DNA from: Desulfoluna spongiiphila
Lineage (GTDB): Bacteria; Desulfobacterota; Desulfobacteria; Desulfobacterales; Desulfolunaceae
Direction of reading: 5' to 3'
DNA length: 64,000 bases
NCBI RefSeq assembly: GCF_900101345.1
Contig: NZ_FMUX01000008.1
Span: 132,650 to 196,649, forward strand
Of this stretch, positions 35,827 to 44,566 are shown one piece after another. A program made the translations under genes and the position numbers. The notes under the pieces are model-generated. The model was not told the origin of the DNA. It made no database searches and worked only from the letters and a program-made list of their open reading frames with translations. The first letter of the stretch is position 1; each line of letters starts with the position of its first letter.

Positions 35827-37356
35827 TTATTGCCCCATGCCCTGGTCCCCTTCCATAAAGGACTTAAGCTCATCGCTGTTTTTCGATGCGCTTGCGCTCG
35901 CCGGAGGCCACTGTTCAAAGGTTGAAAGGTGCTGCTGAACCAGGCGTTGGGCCGGGCCGAAGGCCCACATCTTTTTGCCCATCCAGTTGATGTACATGCC
36001 GGACTCGTCGGCGGCCCGCTCGTAGGGGTCCTGCCTCAGGTTAAAGAGCAGGGGAGCCCCGAGTCTCTCTTTGGCACCGAACCATCCCCCCCGCTGAACA
36101 ATAAAATGGGCCTTCCAGTCCCCGTAGCGAACGGCCTGGAGGGTGGTGCGCTCGTAGTAGATGATCTCCTTTCGTTTGGACGGCCCCTTGCCGGTGAGAA
36201 GATCCATCTGGTTGTATCCATCCAGATGGGCTTTGTGCCCCTTGTACCCTTTGAGCACCTTCTTTTTCAGGTCCTTTGGCCCCCCGGCTGCAGCCACCAG
36301 GGTAGGAAGGAAGTCCATGCCGTCAAAAATCCCGTTGTTTACCACACCCGCTTTGATCGTTCCGGGCCAGCGAATGATCATGGGAACCCGCACGCCGCCT
36401 TCCCAGGTGGTGCCTTTTTCACCATGGAAGGGGGTCATGCCTCCGTCGGGCCAGGTCATGATCTCCGGCCCGTTGTCCGAAGTGAAAATGACGATGGTGT
36501 TATCGGCAACGCCCAGCTTGTCCAGACGGTCCAGCACTTCCCCCACGTGGTCGTCAAGATCCTTCATGACCACCTCCTGCATGCCCCACCCGTTGGTCCC
36601 CAGCATTTTTTTGTACTTTTCGGAAAAGTAGGTCCACACGTGGGCCCGCGAGGGGCAATACCAGGTAAAAAAGGGCTTCTTGTCGGCCACGGCTTTCTCA
36701 ATGAAGGCCAGGGCGTGTTTGTTCACTTCATCGTCTAAGGTCTCCATGCGTTTGGGCGGGATGGGCCCGTCGTCCTTGATCTTCTGATTTCCCTTGGAGG
36801 TTGCCCAGGCGTGGATGGCATTTCTCGGTTCAAAGGCTTTGGACTCCTTGCTGTCCGGCCACTCCGGGTCCGAGGTGTACTCCATGCCGTTGAGGTGGTA
36901 AAGCCAGCCCCAGAACTCATCAAACCCATGTTTTGTCGGAAGATATTCATCGCGATCCCCCAGGTGGTTTTTGCCGAACTGCCCGGTGACGTACCCCTGG
37001 AGCTTAAGGAGCTCAGGCAGGGTTGGGGTCTCCGGTTTCAGCCCCACAGGGTCCCCGGGGAGACCCACCGTGTGCATGCCCGTCCGCACAGGGAATTGTC
37101 CGGTAATAAAGGCTGATCGCCCGGCGGTGCAAGTGGGTTGAGCGTAGTAATCGGTGAATCGCATGCCCTGGGCTGCGAGCTTGTCGATGTTGGGGGTACG
37201 ACCGCTCATAAGCCCCTGGTGGTAGGCTCCGATATTGGACCACCCCACGTCGTCGGTGAAGATGACAAGGATGTTGGGCTTTTCTGCGGCTGTGGCCTGA
37301 AAAGTGGCTGCCAGTACGACAAGGAGGCAAGCGGAAAAGACGATGATGGGCTTCAT
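35827..37356 (-). CDS. Periplasmic sulfatase (arylsulfatase family)
   Basis: The 509-residue product has a signal peptide (MKPIIVFSACLLVVLAATFQ, cleaved near ATAA) and a sulfatase catalytic domain. Asp35-Asp36 in ILVIFTDDVGW bind calcium. The formylglycine site is Cys76-T-A-G-Arg80, a C-x-A-x-R variant that a sulfatase-modifying enzyme must convert. FTSDNGPEI and the KNHLGD block carry further metal and sulfate residues. It hydrolyses a sulfate ester in the periplasm; the substrate cannot be told. No maturase gene is in the window. AAGGAG precedes the ATG. It is flanked by surface-protein genes on the same strand but with long gaps. Confidence 0.88.
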   Translation of the reverse strand: MKPIIVFSACLLVVLAATFQATAAEKPNILVIFTDDVGWSNIGAYHQGLMSGRTPNIDKLAAQGMRFTDYYAQPTCTAGRSAFITGQFPVRTGMHTVGLPGDPVGLKPETPTLPELLKLQGYVTGQFGKNHLGDRDEYLPTKHGFDEFWGWLYHLNGMEYTSDPEWPDSKESKAFEPRNAIHAWATSKGNQKIKDDGPIPPKRMETLDDEVNKHALAFIEKAVADKKPFFTWYCPSRAHVWTYFSEKYKKMLGTNGWGMQEVVMKDLDDHVGEVLDRLDKLGVADNTIVIFTSDNGPEIMTWPDGGMTPFHGEKGTTWEGGVRVPMIIRWPGTIKAGVVNNGIFDGMDFLPTLVAAAGGPKDLKKKVLKGYKGHKAHLDGYNQMDLLTGKGPSKRKEIIYYERTTLQAVRYGDWKAHFIVQRGGWFGAKERLGAPLLFNLRQDPYERAADESGMYINWMGKKMWAFGPAQRLVQQHLSTFEQWPPASASASKNSDELKSFMEGDQGMGQ

Positions 37357-37787
37357 GGAAGACTCCTTACGCTTGGGGTGGTGGAGGCATCCGGCTTGAC
37401 TGAAAGGCCGGTCGCCGTTGACTTAACGTCTATATCTGGGGAAAATGCGGGTTTTGCAAAAGAATCTGCAATGGAAAGGAAAAGGGGAGATTGTGGCAGC
37501 GGGCAGGATGCTGAAAAGGGCGGCGAAGGGAGTCGGGATCTCCTCTGTTATGGGTAAGTATAAAGGGGACATAGGGTGGAGGCAAGCTCTAATGGAAGCA
37601 AGGGCCGGAGCCGAGATCGTCACGGGTGGTGGCGACCTGCGTGTGAGGGAGAGGACGATGGGTTGAATTTAGGCGACGGGGTTCACCGGAAAATGATGGG
37701 CTGTACGATGGAAAAAGTTGGTTGGCTAACCAAACGTGATAAAAAAAGGGCTGCGTCAATGGTCATGACGCGCCCCCTTTTTCCCAG
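37357..37787. other. Intergenic region of about 430 bases, nothing recognised
   Basis: Purine-rich on the plus strand (many AAAGG and GGGA runs) but no supported gene, repeat or terminator. The sulfatase promoter should lie at its left end. Confidence 0.5.
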
Positions 37788-38615
37788 TTAGCGGTTGAGG
37801 CTTATGCTCAACCCGTAAGAGAGCGTTTCGTTTTCAGGTTCGACGACATGGCCGATGGACGCGCCATCGGAGTAAAGGTCTCCAACCTCTGAACGCTCCA
37901 TGTCCCAATAGGAAATAAACGGCTCAATGGACCAAGAAGCGCCCCCGGCAAGGGCCCTTTCAAACATCAGGGAGCACCTTACCCCATAGCCTTCGCCAAA
38001 GTCTTGACCAAGGGAAGGGTCGCTGTAGGCGGGGTCTGCATCGCTCAGGTGGCTTTTCACTGTTCCCCGACAAAAAAGATCGTATTCCGCGGTCAATCCC
38101 CAGGTCCACTTCTCGGCCAGCGGGCCCGCCGTTTTCACACCAATGGGGGCATACCAGTAGTGAATCTCTCGTTCATACCCGTAGGCAGAGGAGATAACGT
38201 CGTTCCAGTAGCGATACCCAACACCCGTGTAGGGCGTAATGAGGTACCTGCCCTTGATGCCGATGTCATAGCCGATGAGGCCCCGGCACTCCACGAGCCA
38301 ATCCTCCGTGTCCGTTTTAAAAGGCGTCCCGTCCTGCAGCTGCCCGTCGTAATCGAGCCTGCCCATGCTGGATTCGACACTGGCATGAACCATCACATTG
38401 TAAGCCGTGTGGTGTGTATAGTGCCCGACGACGCCATACATGAACCCTGTCTCCTCCATGACCCCGGGCTCCTTGTAATCGAAATAGTGGGTTTTAAGCC
38501 CCAGGCCAAACCGATGCCGGTCTGTTAGCGGGGTTCGGCTGTCTGCAAGGGCAGGGGCAAACGTGCCCATGAAAAAAATCATCGACAGCAAACAGCCCTT
38601 AAACGTCTTTTTCAT
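37788..38615 (-). CDS. Outer-membrane beta-barrel protein
   Basis: The 275-residue product has a signal peptide (MKKTFKGCLLSMIFFMGTFA, cleaved near PALA). It is then a run of alternating, aromatic-bordered strands (HRFGLGLKTHYFDYKEPGV, YGVVGHYTHHTAYNVMVHAS, YLITPYTGVGYRYWND) and ends LSYGLSISLNR. This is the pattern of a small outer-membrane porin-like barrel with 8-12 strands. No specific family is recognised. A weak AGAG precedes the ATG. No partner gene overlaps it. Confidence 0.72.
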   Translation of the reverse strand: MKKTFKGCLLSMIFFMGTFAPALADSRTPLTDRHRFGLGLKTHYFDYKEPGVMEETGFMYGVVGHYTHHTAYNVMVHASVESSMGRLDYDGQLQDGTPFKTDTEDWLVECRGLIGYDIGIKGRYLITPYTGVGYRYWNDVISSAYGYEREIHYWYAPIGVKTAGPLAEKWTWGLTAEYDLFCRGTVKSHLSDADPAYSDPSLGQDFGEGYGVRCSLMFERALAGGASWSIEPFISYWDMERSEVGDLYSDGASIGHVVEPENETLSYGLSISLNR

Positions 38616-39162
38616 GTCTCTTTTTACCTCTTTCGGGATCGACCATTACCATGAATATCGACGGGGAACCGTGTAAACGCGCAGGAAAAAGTTTTGTTGC
38701 CTGTTTCCTGATTTACTTAAAAACGGGCCAAATGGTAGTACGGTTCACGACCGTTTTCAAGTGCCAAGACCGTGTCGTGTTGCCAGGGAAAAGTTGTTGA
38801 CGGCAAGAGGAGTGTGAGGAAATCAGCACCTCCATGGTAATGCACGGTGCGGTGGATTGACCAATGATGGGCATGCTCCGCATTGCCCATCACGGGAGTG
38901 ACGGCCTCCGTGCCCGGGGAGGGTGTGGGGGCATCGGTTCGCTCTTTGAGGGAAACTTAAAAAACCATCTCCTCAATTCTTGTTGTTCAAAAAAGATTGA
39001 AATTATTCCCATATGGTTTAAGATACCTCCTCATCCATAATACAAGTTCTATCACAAACACTTGTAATCTTTTATAAATTCGTCGAGATGTGTGTTGCAG
39101 GACGGGAAACCTGATTTGCCAGAAATGGACGGCCTATCTCATAACTATTTATAGGAGGATGT
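38616..39162. other. Intergenic region upstream of the purine operon
   Basis: About 550 bases between divergent genes. It holds a GATGGGCATGCTCCGC palindrome (38866-38891) and becomes A/T-rich at 38960-39080, where the promoter of the adenine deaminase operon should be. No purine riboswitch core was recognised. Confidence 0.55.
38866..38891. repeat. GATGGGC-TGCTCCGC palindromic repeat, copy 2
   Basis: GATGGGCA, TGCTCCGCAT and TGCCCATC form a palindrome with eight paired bases. A related copy is at 27864-27889. Confidence 0.5.
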
Positions 39163-40947
39163 ATGCACATGGGTAAAGATAGGTTGAAACGTCTTATTCG
39201 GGCCGGACGAGGCCTTGTTCCAGCACACAAAGTCGTTCGCGGTGGTCACCTGGTCAACGTCATGTCCAGTGAAATCTATCCGGCAGATGTCGCCATCTAT
39301 GAAGAGATGATTGTCGCCATCGGCGATGTGACAGACTACATCGGTGAAGAGACCGAGATCATCGACGCCACCGGCAAGTACCTTGCCCCCGGGCTCATTG
39401 ACGGGCACCTGCACAGCGAATGCAGTAAACTCAGCATCACAAGCTTTGCAAAGGCGGTGGTGCCCTGCGGAACGACCTGCATTGTTTCCGGTCTTGACGA
39501 GTATATCTCCGTATCGGGAATTGAAGGCCTTCAGGAAGTCTTTTCAGAGATCAAGGCCAGCCCCTTAAAAGTGTTCTGGGGAGCCCCTTACAAGACCCCG
39601 TACACCTTTCCCCAATCCACCGTATCCTACAACTTTACCGAAGAGACCCACAAAGAGGTCCAGACGTGGCCGGAGTGTTTCGGCGTGTGGGAGACCGTTC
39701 GCGAAGCGGTGATCGAAGAAGACGACGATACCCTGGGAGCCCTGGCCGTGGCCCAGGCCAACAGAATGCCCATCTTCGGATGTGCCCCCATGGCGCGCGG
39801 CAAAGACCTCAACGGCTATCTCTGTTCCGGTGTCCGCCTTGACCATGAGAGCTACGACCATGAAGAGGTGGTTGAGAAGATGCGAAACGGCATGCACATG
39901 CTTGTTCGTGAATCGTCTGTCACCCATTTCCTGAAAGAAAACATCCGCGCCGTCACCGAAGTCAACCCGGCACTTGCCCGAAGGGTGAGCTTCTGCACCG
40001 ATGATGTGACCGCAACGGATATCATCGAAAAAGGCCATATGGACCATGTGGTTCGCCTCGCCATGAAAGAAGGGGTTGATCCCATGACCGCCATTCAGAT
40101 GGGGTCCATCAACAGCGCCGAGGCCTATCGCGTCGATCACCTTGTGGGCTCCATCACCCCGGGCAAGATCGCCGATATCCTGCTGGTGGACAGCCCGGAG
40201 ACCTTCAAGGTCGAGGCCGTCATCACCAACGGCAAGCTGGTGTCAAAGGGCAGGGACCTTACCTATGAGCTGAACGCGCCTAAGCGTAGCGCCGTGCTCT
40301 CCAGCGAGTTGAAGTGCGAAAAAACCACCAAAGCAGATTTTGAATACCGGGTGGACATGGAAGAAGGCACCGCAGAGGTCCTCTCCATGAACGTGGTGGG
40401 CCCCTTTGTCCGCAAGCGCCGTGACGTGACTTTAACGGTTGAAAACCACATCGTCCAGCCGGATACCGATCAGGACGTGCTCATGGTCTCCGTGGTGGAG
40501 CGGTTTGGCCGCAACGGAAATAAATCCCTGGCGTTCTGCTCCGGCTGGAAGCTGAAAAAAGGGGCCATGGCCTCTTCAGCCGCTCCGGACGACAACAACA
40601 TCGTTGTAATGGGTGCCGATGCAAACGACATGTCCATTGCCGTCAACCACCTCATCGAAAACGGCGGCGGCCAGGTCATCGTTGAAGGCGGAAAGATCGT
40701 CGAATTCCTTGCCCTTCCTGTGGGCGGCATTGCAAGCGATCTGGACGCAAAGGACATTTCACACCGGGAAACCCTGCTCAACAAGGCGGCACATGCCCTT
40801 GGCTGTGACCTGCAGGAGCCCCTTATGTACATGTTCTTCCTGCCCATCACCGCGATTCCCGATTATGCCATCACGGACGTGGGGCCTGTGGACTGTATCG
40901 CCCTTGAAACCTTTGACCCCATTCTTGGCCTGAACCCGGCGAAGTAG
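39163..40947 (+). CDS. Adenine deaminase-like amidohydrolase, divergent paralogue
   Basis: The 594-residue product shares the adenine deaminase layout with the next gene: an amidohydrolase barrel (about 25-370) and the C-terminal Ade domain (about 400-590). His82-L-His84 in GLIDGHLH, Glu177, His228 in DHES and Asp280-Asp281 in SFCTDD are kept. Two blocks differ from canonical Ade: the segment corresponding to DPHEIANV reads GLDEYISVS, and the VDGHxPG segment reads IFGCAPM with Cys207 in place of the His. This may change the metal site or the substrate. AGGAGG precedes the ATG. It heads an operon with ade and an NCS2 permease, 11 bases before the next gene. Confidence 0.82.
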   Translation: MHMGKDRLKRLIRAGRGLVPAHKVVRGGHLVNVMSSEIYPADVAIYEEMIVAIGDVTDYIGEETEIIDATGKYLAPGLIDGHLHSECSKLSITSFAKAVVPCGTTCIVSGLDEYISVSGIEGLQEVFSEIKASPLKVFWGAPYKTPYTFPQSTVSYNFTEETHKEVQTWPECFGVWETVREAVIEEDDDTLGALAVAQANRMPIFGCAPMARGKDLNGYLCSGVRLDHESYDHEEVVEKMRNGMHMLVRESSVTHFLKENIRAVTEVNPALARRVSFCTDDVTATDIIEKGHMDHVVRLAMKEGVDPMTAIQMGSINSAEAYRVDHLVGSITPGKIADILLVDSPETFKVEAVITNGKLVSKGRDLTYELNAPKRSAVLSSELKCEKTTKADFEYRVDMEEGTAEVLSMNVVGPFVRKRRDVTLTVENHIVQPDTDQDVLMVSVVERFGRNGNKSLAFCSGWKLKKGAMASSAAPDDNNIVVMGADANDMSIAVNHLIENGGGQVIVEGGKIVEFLALPVGGIASDLDAKDISHRETLLNKAAHALGCDLQEPLMYMFFLPITAIPDYAITDVGPVDCIALETFDPILGLNPAK

Positions 40948-40958
40948 GGGAGGAACCC

Positions 40959-42689
40959 ATGAAAAAGACAGAGCTTAAAAAGTTGATCGATGTGGCCGCA
41001 GGCCGCGTGGAAGCCGATCTTGTCATCAAACATGCCAAGGTTGTCGATGTGTACAACGGAACAATCACCCACGGTGATATTGCCGTGGCAGACGGCCTCA
41101 TTGCCGGTGTCGGCGAGTATTCTGCAGCCAATGAAGTGGACGCCAAGGGCCAGTATGCGGCACCCGGTTTCATCGACAGCCATATCCATATCGAATCCTC
41201 CTATGTAAGCCCGGAGGAGCTTGGCCGCCTGGTGGTCCCCCACGGAACCACAACCATCATCGCGGACCCCCACGAGATCGCCAACGTCTGCGGGTTTGCG
41301 GGCCTGGACTACATGATCTCCGCATCCAAGCTCACCGCCCTGGATGTGCAAATGATGATGCCGTCCTGCGTACCGGCGACCCCTTTTGAACATGCCGGTT
41401 GCACCATTGATGCCCAGGCCATGGAAGAGCCCATAAAACGCGACGAGGTCCTGGGCCTTGGCGAGTTCATGAACTTTCCCGGCGTCATCAACGGCCTGGA
41501 TGATTCCCTGGATAAACTCCTGGTGGCAAAAAACGCGGGCAAACCCGTTGACGGCCACAGTCCCGGCGTCTCCGGCAACGACCTGAACGCCTATGCTGCC
41601 TCCCGTATCCGCACCGACCATGAGTGCGCCACCGTGGAGGAGATGCACGACCGGATCGCCTGCGGCATGTATGTGCTCATGCGCCAGGGGTCTGCCTGCC
41701 ACAACCTGAAAGACCTGTTGAAAGGCGTCACCCCTGCCAACAGCAGGCGTTGCCTGTTCTGCGCGGATGACTGCCAGCCAAAGACCATCCTCAGCATTGG
41801 CCACCTGGATAACCACCTGCGCATCTGTGCAGAGGAAGCCATCGATCCCATCATGGCCATCCAGATGGCAACCCTTAATGCGGCGGAATGCTATGGGCTC
41901 ACCGATCGTGGCGCCATTGCTCCGGGGCTGAAGGCCGATATCGTGCTCTTTGACAACCTGTCTGATTTTGCCGTTCAAAAGGTGTGGATCGACGGTGACC
42001 TGGTGGGGGACAGCGGCAGATACCTGCCGGAGGTAGAGCGTCATGATATTTCTGCAACCAAGGGCAGCTTCAAGGTAAAGGACTTTTCCAAAGAGAAATT
42101 AGCCCTCGTTGTCAACTCCGACAAGGCACATGTGATCAACATTCTGCCCGGCGGCGTGGTGACGGAAAAGGGCGTTGTGGAAATTTCCCGCAACAGCAAC
42201 AACGAATTTCTCTACGACGACAAGCAGGATGTGGTGAAGGTGGCCGTGGTCGAACGCCATCAGAACACCGGCAACGTTGCTGTTGCCCTTCTTCAGGGCT
42301 ACGGCATCAAGCAGGGTGCCATCGCTCTTTCCGTGGCCCATGACTCCCACAACATCATTGTCGTCGGCGTCAATGATGACGACATGGCCTTTGCCGTGGA
42401 GTCCCTGATTGCCCAAGGGGGGGGTATCCTCCTGGCAAACAACGGAGAGGTTGTGGAAAGCATGCCCATGCCCATAGCAGGCCTCATGAGCGACCAGAGT
42501 GGGGAGTGGGTGGACGAACGCCTCACTGCCATTCATGAAAAAGCCCACGAGGTATTGTCCGTCAGCGGTGATGTGGAGCCGGTGATGACCCTCTGTTTCA
42601 TGTCCCTTGCTGTCATCCCGGAGATCAAACTCACCGATATGGGATTGTTTGATGTAACCCGTTTTGATTTTATTTCCATCGAAGCATAG
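40959..42689 (+). CDS. ade: Adenine deaminase
   Basis: The 576-residue enzyme converts adenine to hypoxanthine and ammonia. All family blocks are present: His75-I-His77 in GFIDSHIH, IADPHEIANV (101-110), Glu169 in GLGEF, His200 in VDGHSPG, His221 in DHEC and Asp270-Asp271 in FCADDC, followed by the C-terminal Ade domain (LPGGVVTEKG, SHNIIVVG). Length is normal. GAGGAA precedes the ATG. It is placed between a divergent paralogue and a purine permease, which fits uptake and deamination of adenine for purine salvage or as a nitrogen source. Confidence 0.92.
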   Translation: MKKTELKKLIDVAAGRVEADLVIKHAKVVDVYNGTITHGDIAVADGLIAGVGEYSAANEVDAKGQYAAPGFIDSHIHIESSYVSPEELGRLVVPHGTTTIIADPHEIANVCGFAGLDYMISASKLTALDVQMMMPSCVPATPFEHAGCTIDAQAMEEPIKRDEVLGLGEFMNFPGVINGLDDSLDKLLVAKNAGKPVDGHSPGVSGNDLNAYAASRIRTDHECATVEEMHDRIACGMYVLMRQGSACHNLKDLLKGVTPANSRRCLFCADDCQPKTILSIGHLDNHLRICAEEAIDPIMAIQMATLNAAECYGLTDRGAIAPGLKADIVLFDNLSDFAVQKVWIDGDLVGDSGRYLPEVERHDISATKGSFKVKDFSKEKLALVVNSDKAHVINILPGGVVTEKGVVEISRNSNNEFLYDDKQDVVKVAVVERHQNTGNVAVALLQGYGIKQGAIALSVAHDSHNIIVVGVNDDDMAFAVESLIAQGGGILLANNGEVVESMPMPIAGLMSDQSGEWVDERLTAIHEKAHEVLSVSGDVEPVMTLCFMSLAVIPEIKLTDMGLFDVTRFDFISIEA

Positions 42690-42716
42690 CTACCGATTGG
42701 TTGGAAGGTCGATAAA

Positions 42717-44273
42717 ATGAGTACGAAGTTACCCTTGTTCTGCAAAGGCGATGTTGGTGGCCTCACCTACATTCTGGCGAACAATATCGTAAACTATATT
42801 ATTGTGATTGCGACGCTCTCCGGTGTCCTCGGCTGGCCGGACGAGATCGTCTACGGACGCGTTATCCCCGGTCTGTCCATGGGACTTCTGGTAAGCGGTT
42901 TCTACTATGCCTACAGCGCCTGGCGCCTGGCCCAGAAGGAAGGTCGCAGTGATGTCACCGCGCTGCCGTCAGGGGTCTCCACACCCGCCATGTTTGTGAT
43001 CCTGTTCGGCGTCATCATGCCACTGCACTACGCCCTTGATAACCCCGAGCTGGAGTGGTCCGCTGCCGTTGCCGCCTGCTTTATCGGCGGGTTCATCGAG
43101 TTCCTGGGCGGATTCATCGGCCCGTGGCTCAAAGAGCGTATTCCCCGCGCCGCACTTCTCGGCACTGTTGCCGGTATCGGTTTTATCTGGATGTCCACCC
43201 AAGGGGTGTTCGACCTCTACAGCGACCCGCTGGTGGGGCTGCCGATTCTTGCCGTGGGTGTTATGGGGGTGTTCGGCGGCTACCTTTTCCCCAAACGCAT
43301 TCCGCCCTTTGCCGTGGCCATCGTGGGGGGGATTGTGTACGCCCTTATCCTTGGGCGTACCTCCATTGACTTCAGCGGTATCGGATTCTACACGCCGAAC
43401 CCCGTCAGCGGATTCGAGGCGCTTCTTAACGGCTTTGCTGTCGTGCTTCCCTATCTCTCTGTGATTATCCCCATCGAGGTCTATAACTTCATTGAGACCA
43501 TGGATAACGTGGAGGCAGCCAACGCCGCAGGCGACAACTACAACGTTCGCAACGCGCAGTTCGCAGACGGCGTGGCCACCATGATCTCCGCTCTCTTCGG
43601 TGGCGTGGTTCCCAACACCGTCTGGCTGGGTCATGCCGGTCTCAAAAAAGCAGGGGCCTGCATCGGATTTTCCTGGCTGGGAGGGCTCCTGCTCGGTCTC
43701 TCCGGTGTTTTTGGGCTGTTCACCTTTTTCAGCGCCCTGGTTCCCCCTGCCGTGGCGGCCATTACCTATCTCTGGTGCGCAACCATCATGCTTGCCCAGG
43801 CATTCAAGGCCTGTAAGCCAAAGCATTACGCAGGTGTCGGCATTGCCATGGTTCCCCCCATTGCGGATTATCTGTATACCCAGGTAACCGGTGCCGTGGG
43901 TATTTCCGGCGTGTGGGCGGAGACCCAGGCCTCCGGTCTTGCCGGTTACGGATCCAAGGTCACCCAGAATCTCCTCGAAGCTGGCGTGATGTGGAACGGC
44001 GTCCCCGCGGTAAAAGCCGGTGCCATCATCATCGGGATCATCCTGAGCAGCTTCGTGGTGTTCATCATTGACCGCCGCCTCGACAAAGCAGCCATCGTAT
44101 CCTTTGCCGCAGCGGGCCTCTCCGTGTTCGGCTTCATCCACAGCGCCATGCTCGGCTTCTTCCCCACCTCCGAGTTTGTCCTCGCCTATGTGGTCATGGG
44201 CTGTGTCTGCGTCCTTCTTCACCTGGGACGCGGCAAGTGGTTTGATGCCGAAGAGGATTTTGATTATGTGTAA
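42717..44273 (+). CDS. NCS2-family purine permease
   Basis: The 518-residue product has 12-14 hydrophobic helices in the nucleobase-cation symporter 2 fold. It opens with GDVGGLTYILANNIVNYIIV and has DVTALPSGVSTPAMFVILFG, where the half-helix of the substrate site lies, and PIEVYNFIETMDNVEAANAA, the AzgA-like helix 8 block with its conserved Glu and Asn. It is expected to import a purine (adenine, hypoxanthine or guanine) with a proton. It lies 27 bases after ade and shares its transcript; GGAAGGT precedes the ATG. Confidence 0.87.
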   Translation: MSTKLPLFCKGDVGGLTYILANNIVNYIIVIATLSGVLGWPDEIVYGRVIPGLSMGLLVSGFYYAYSAWRLAQKEGRSDVTALPSGVSTPAMFVILFGVIMPLHYALDNPELEWSAAVAACFIGGFIEFLGGFIGPWLKERIPRAALLGTVAGIGFIWMSTQGVFDLYSDPLVGLPILAVGVMGVFGGYLFPKRIPPFAVAIVGGIVYALILGRTSIDFSGIGFYTPNPVSGFEALLNGFAVVLPYLSVIIPIEVYNFIETMDNVEAANAAGDNYNVRNAQFADGVATMISALFGGVVPNTVWLGHAGLKKAGACIGFSWLGGLLLGLSGVFGLFTFFSALVPPAVAAITYLWCATIMLAQAFKACKPKHYAGVGIAMVPPIADYLYTQVTGAVGISGVWAETQASGLAGYGSKVTQNLLEAGVMWNGVPAVKAGAIIIGIILSSFVVFIIDRRLDKAAIVSFAAAGLSVFGFIHSAMLGFFPTSEFVLAYVVMGCVCVLLHLGRGKWFDAEEDFDYV

Positions 44274-44340
44274 AGGGCCTGGTTACAGGAACATGTAACG
44301 GTACAGGATCAACGCATAGATCATAGATGATGATAAAATA

Positions 44341-44375
44341 CAAACGCCCTTCGGCTTCGTGCCGAAGGGCGTTTG
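44341..44375. terminator. Hairpin after the purine operon
   Basis: CAAACGCCCTTCGGC and GCCGAAGGGCGTTTG pair perfectly around a five-base loop. No long T-tract follows on the plus strand, but its position 67 bases after the permease stop makes a transcription end likely. Confidence 0.7.
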
Positions 44376-44417
44376 GTGTTTGTGGGGGGAGGGTGGTGCG
44401 TGGCGCAACAGGGGCAA

Positions 44418-44525
44418 TGCGCGTCAAAAGAGGTCCAACCAAACCCGGACGCCGACGATGAGTCATACTGCCGTGTGCCTCGGAAGAGACCGATGCGCTG
44501 TAGAGTTCGCCGTGCGTACCAAAAA
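44418..44525 (+). repeat. Repeat family C, diverged copy
   Basis: Contains CCGGACGCCGACGATGAGTC followed by ATACTGCCGTGTGCCTCGG and a CGCCGTGCGTACC end, matching the right part of the copy at 47961-48095. Confidence 0.55.
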
Positions 44526-44566
44526 ATACAAAACCGAGGTGTTAAGCACTTACAAGTACCATCGTA

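Noticed and set aside
38960..39160. Possible purine or guanidine riboswitch before the adenine deaminase operon
   Set aside because: ATATGG and two ACGG stretches drew attention, but the conserved purine-riboswitch core is absent and the ACGG sites do not sit in loops with paired stems as mini-ykkC needs.
42969..44222. 417-codon minus-strand frame opposite the NCS2 permease
   Set aside because: Very hydrophilic, His/Gly/Asp-rich translation that mirrors a hydrophobic membrane protein; a shadow.
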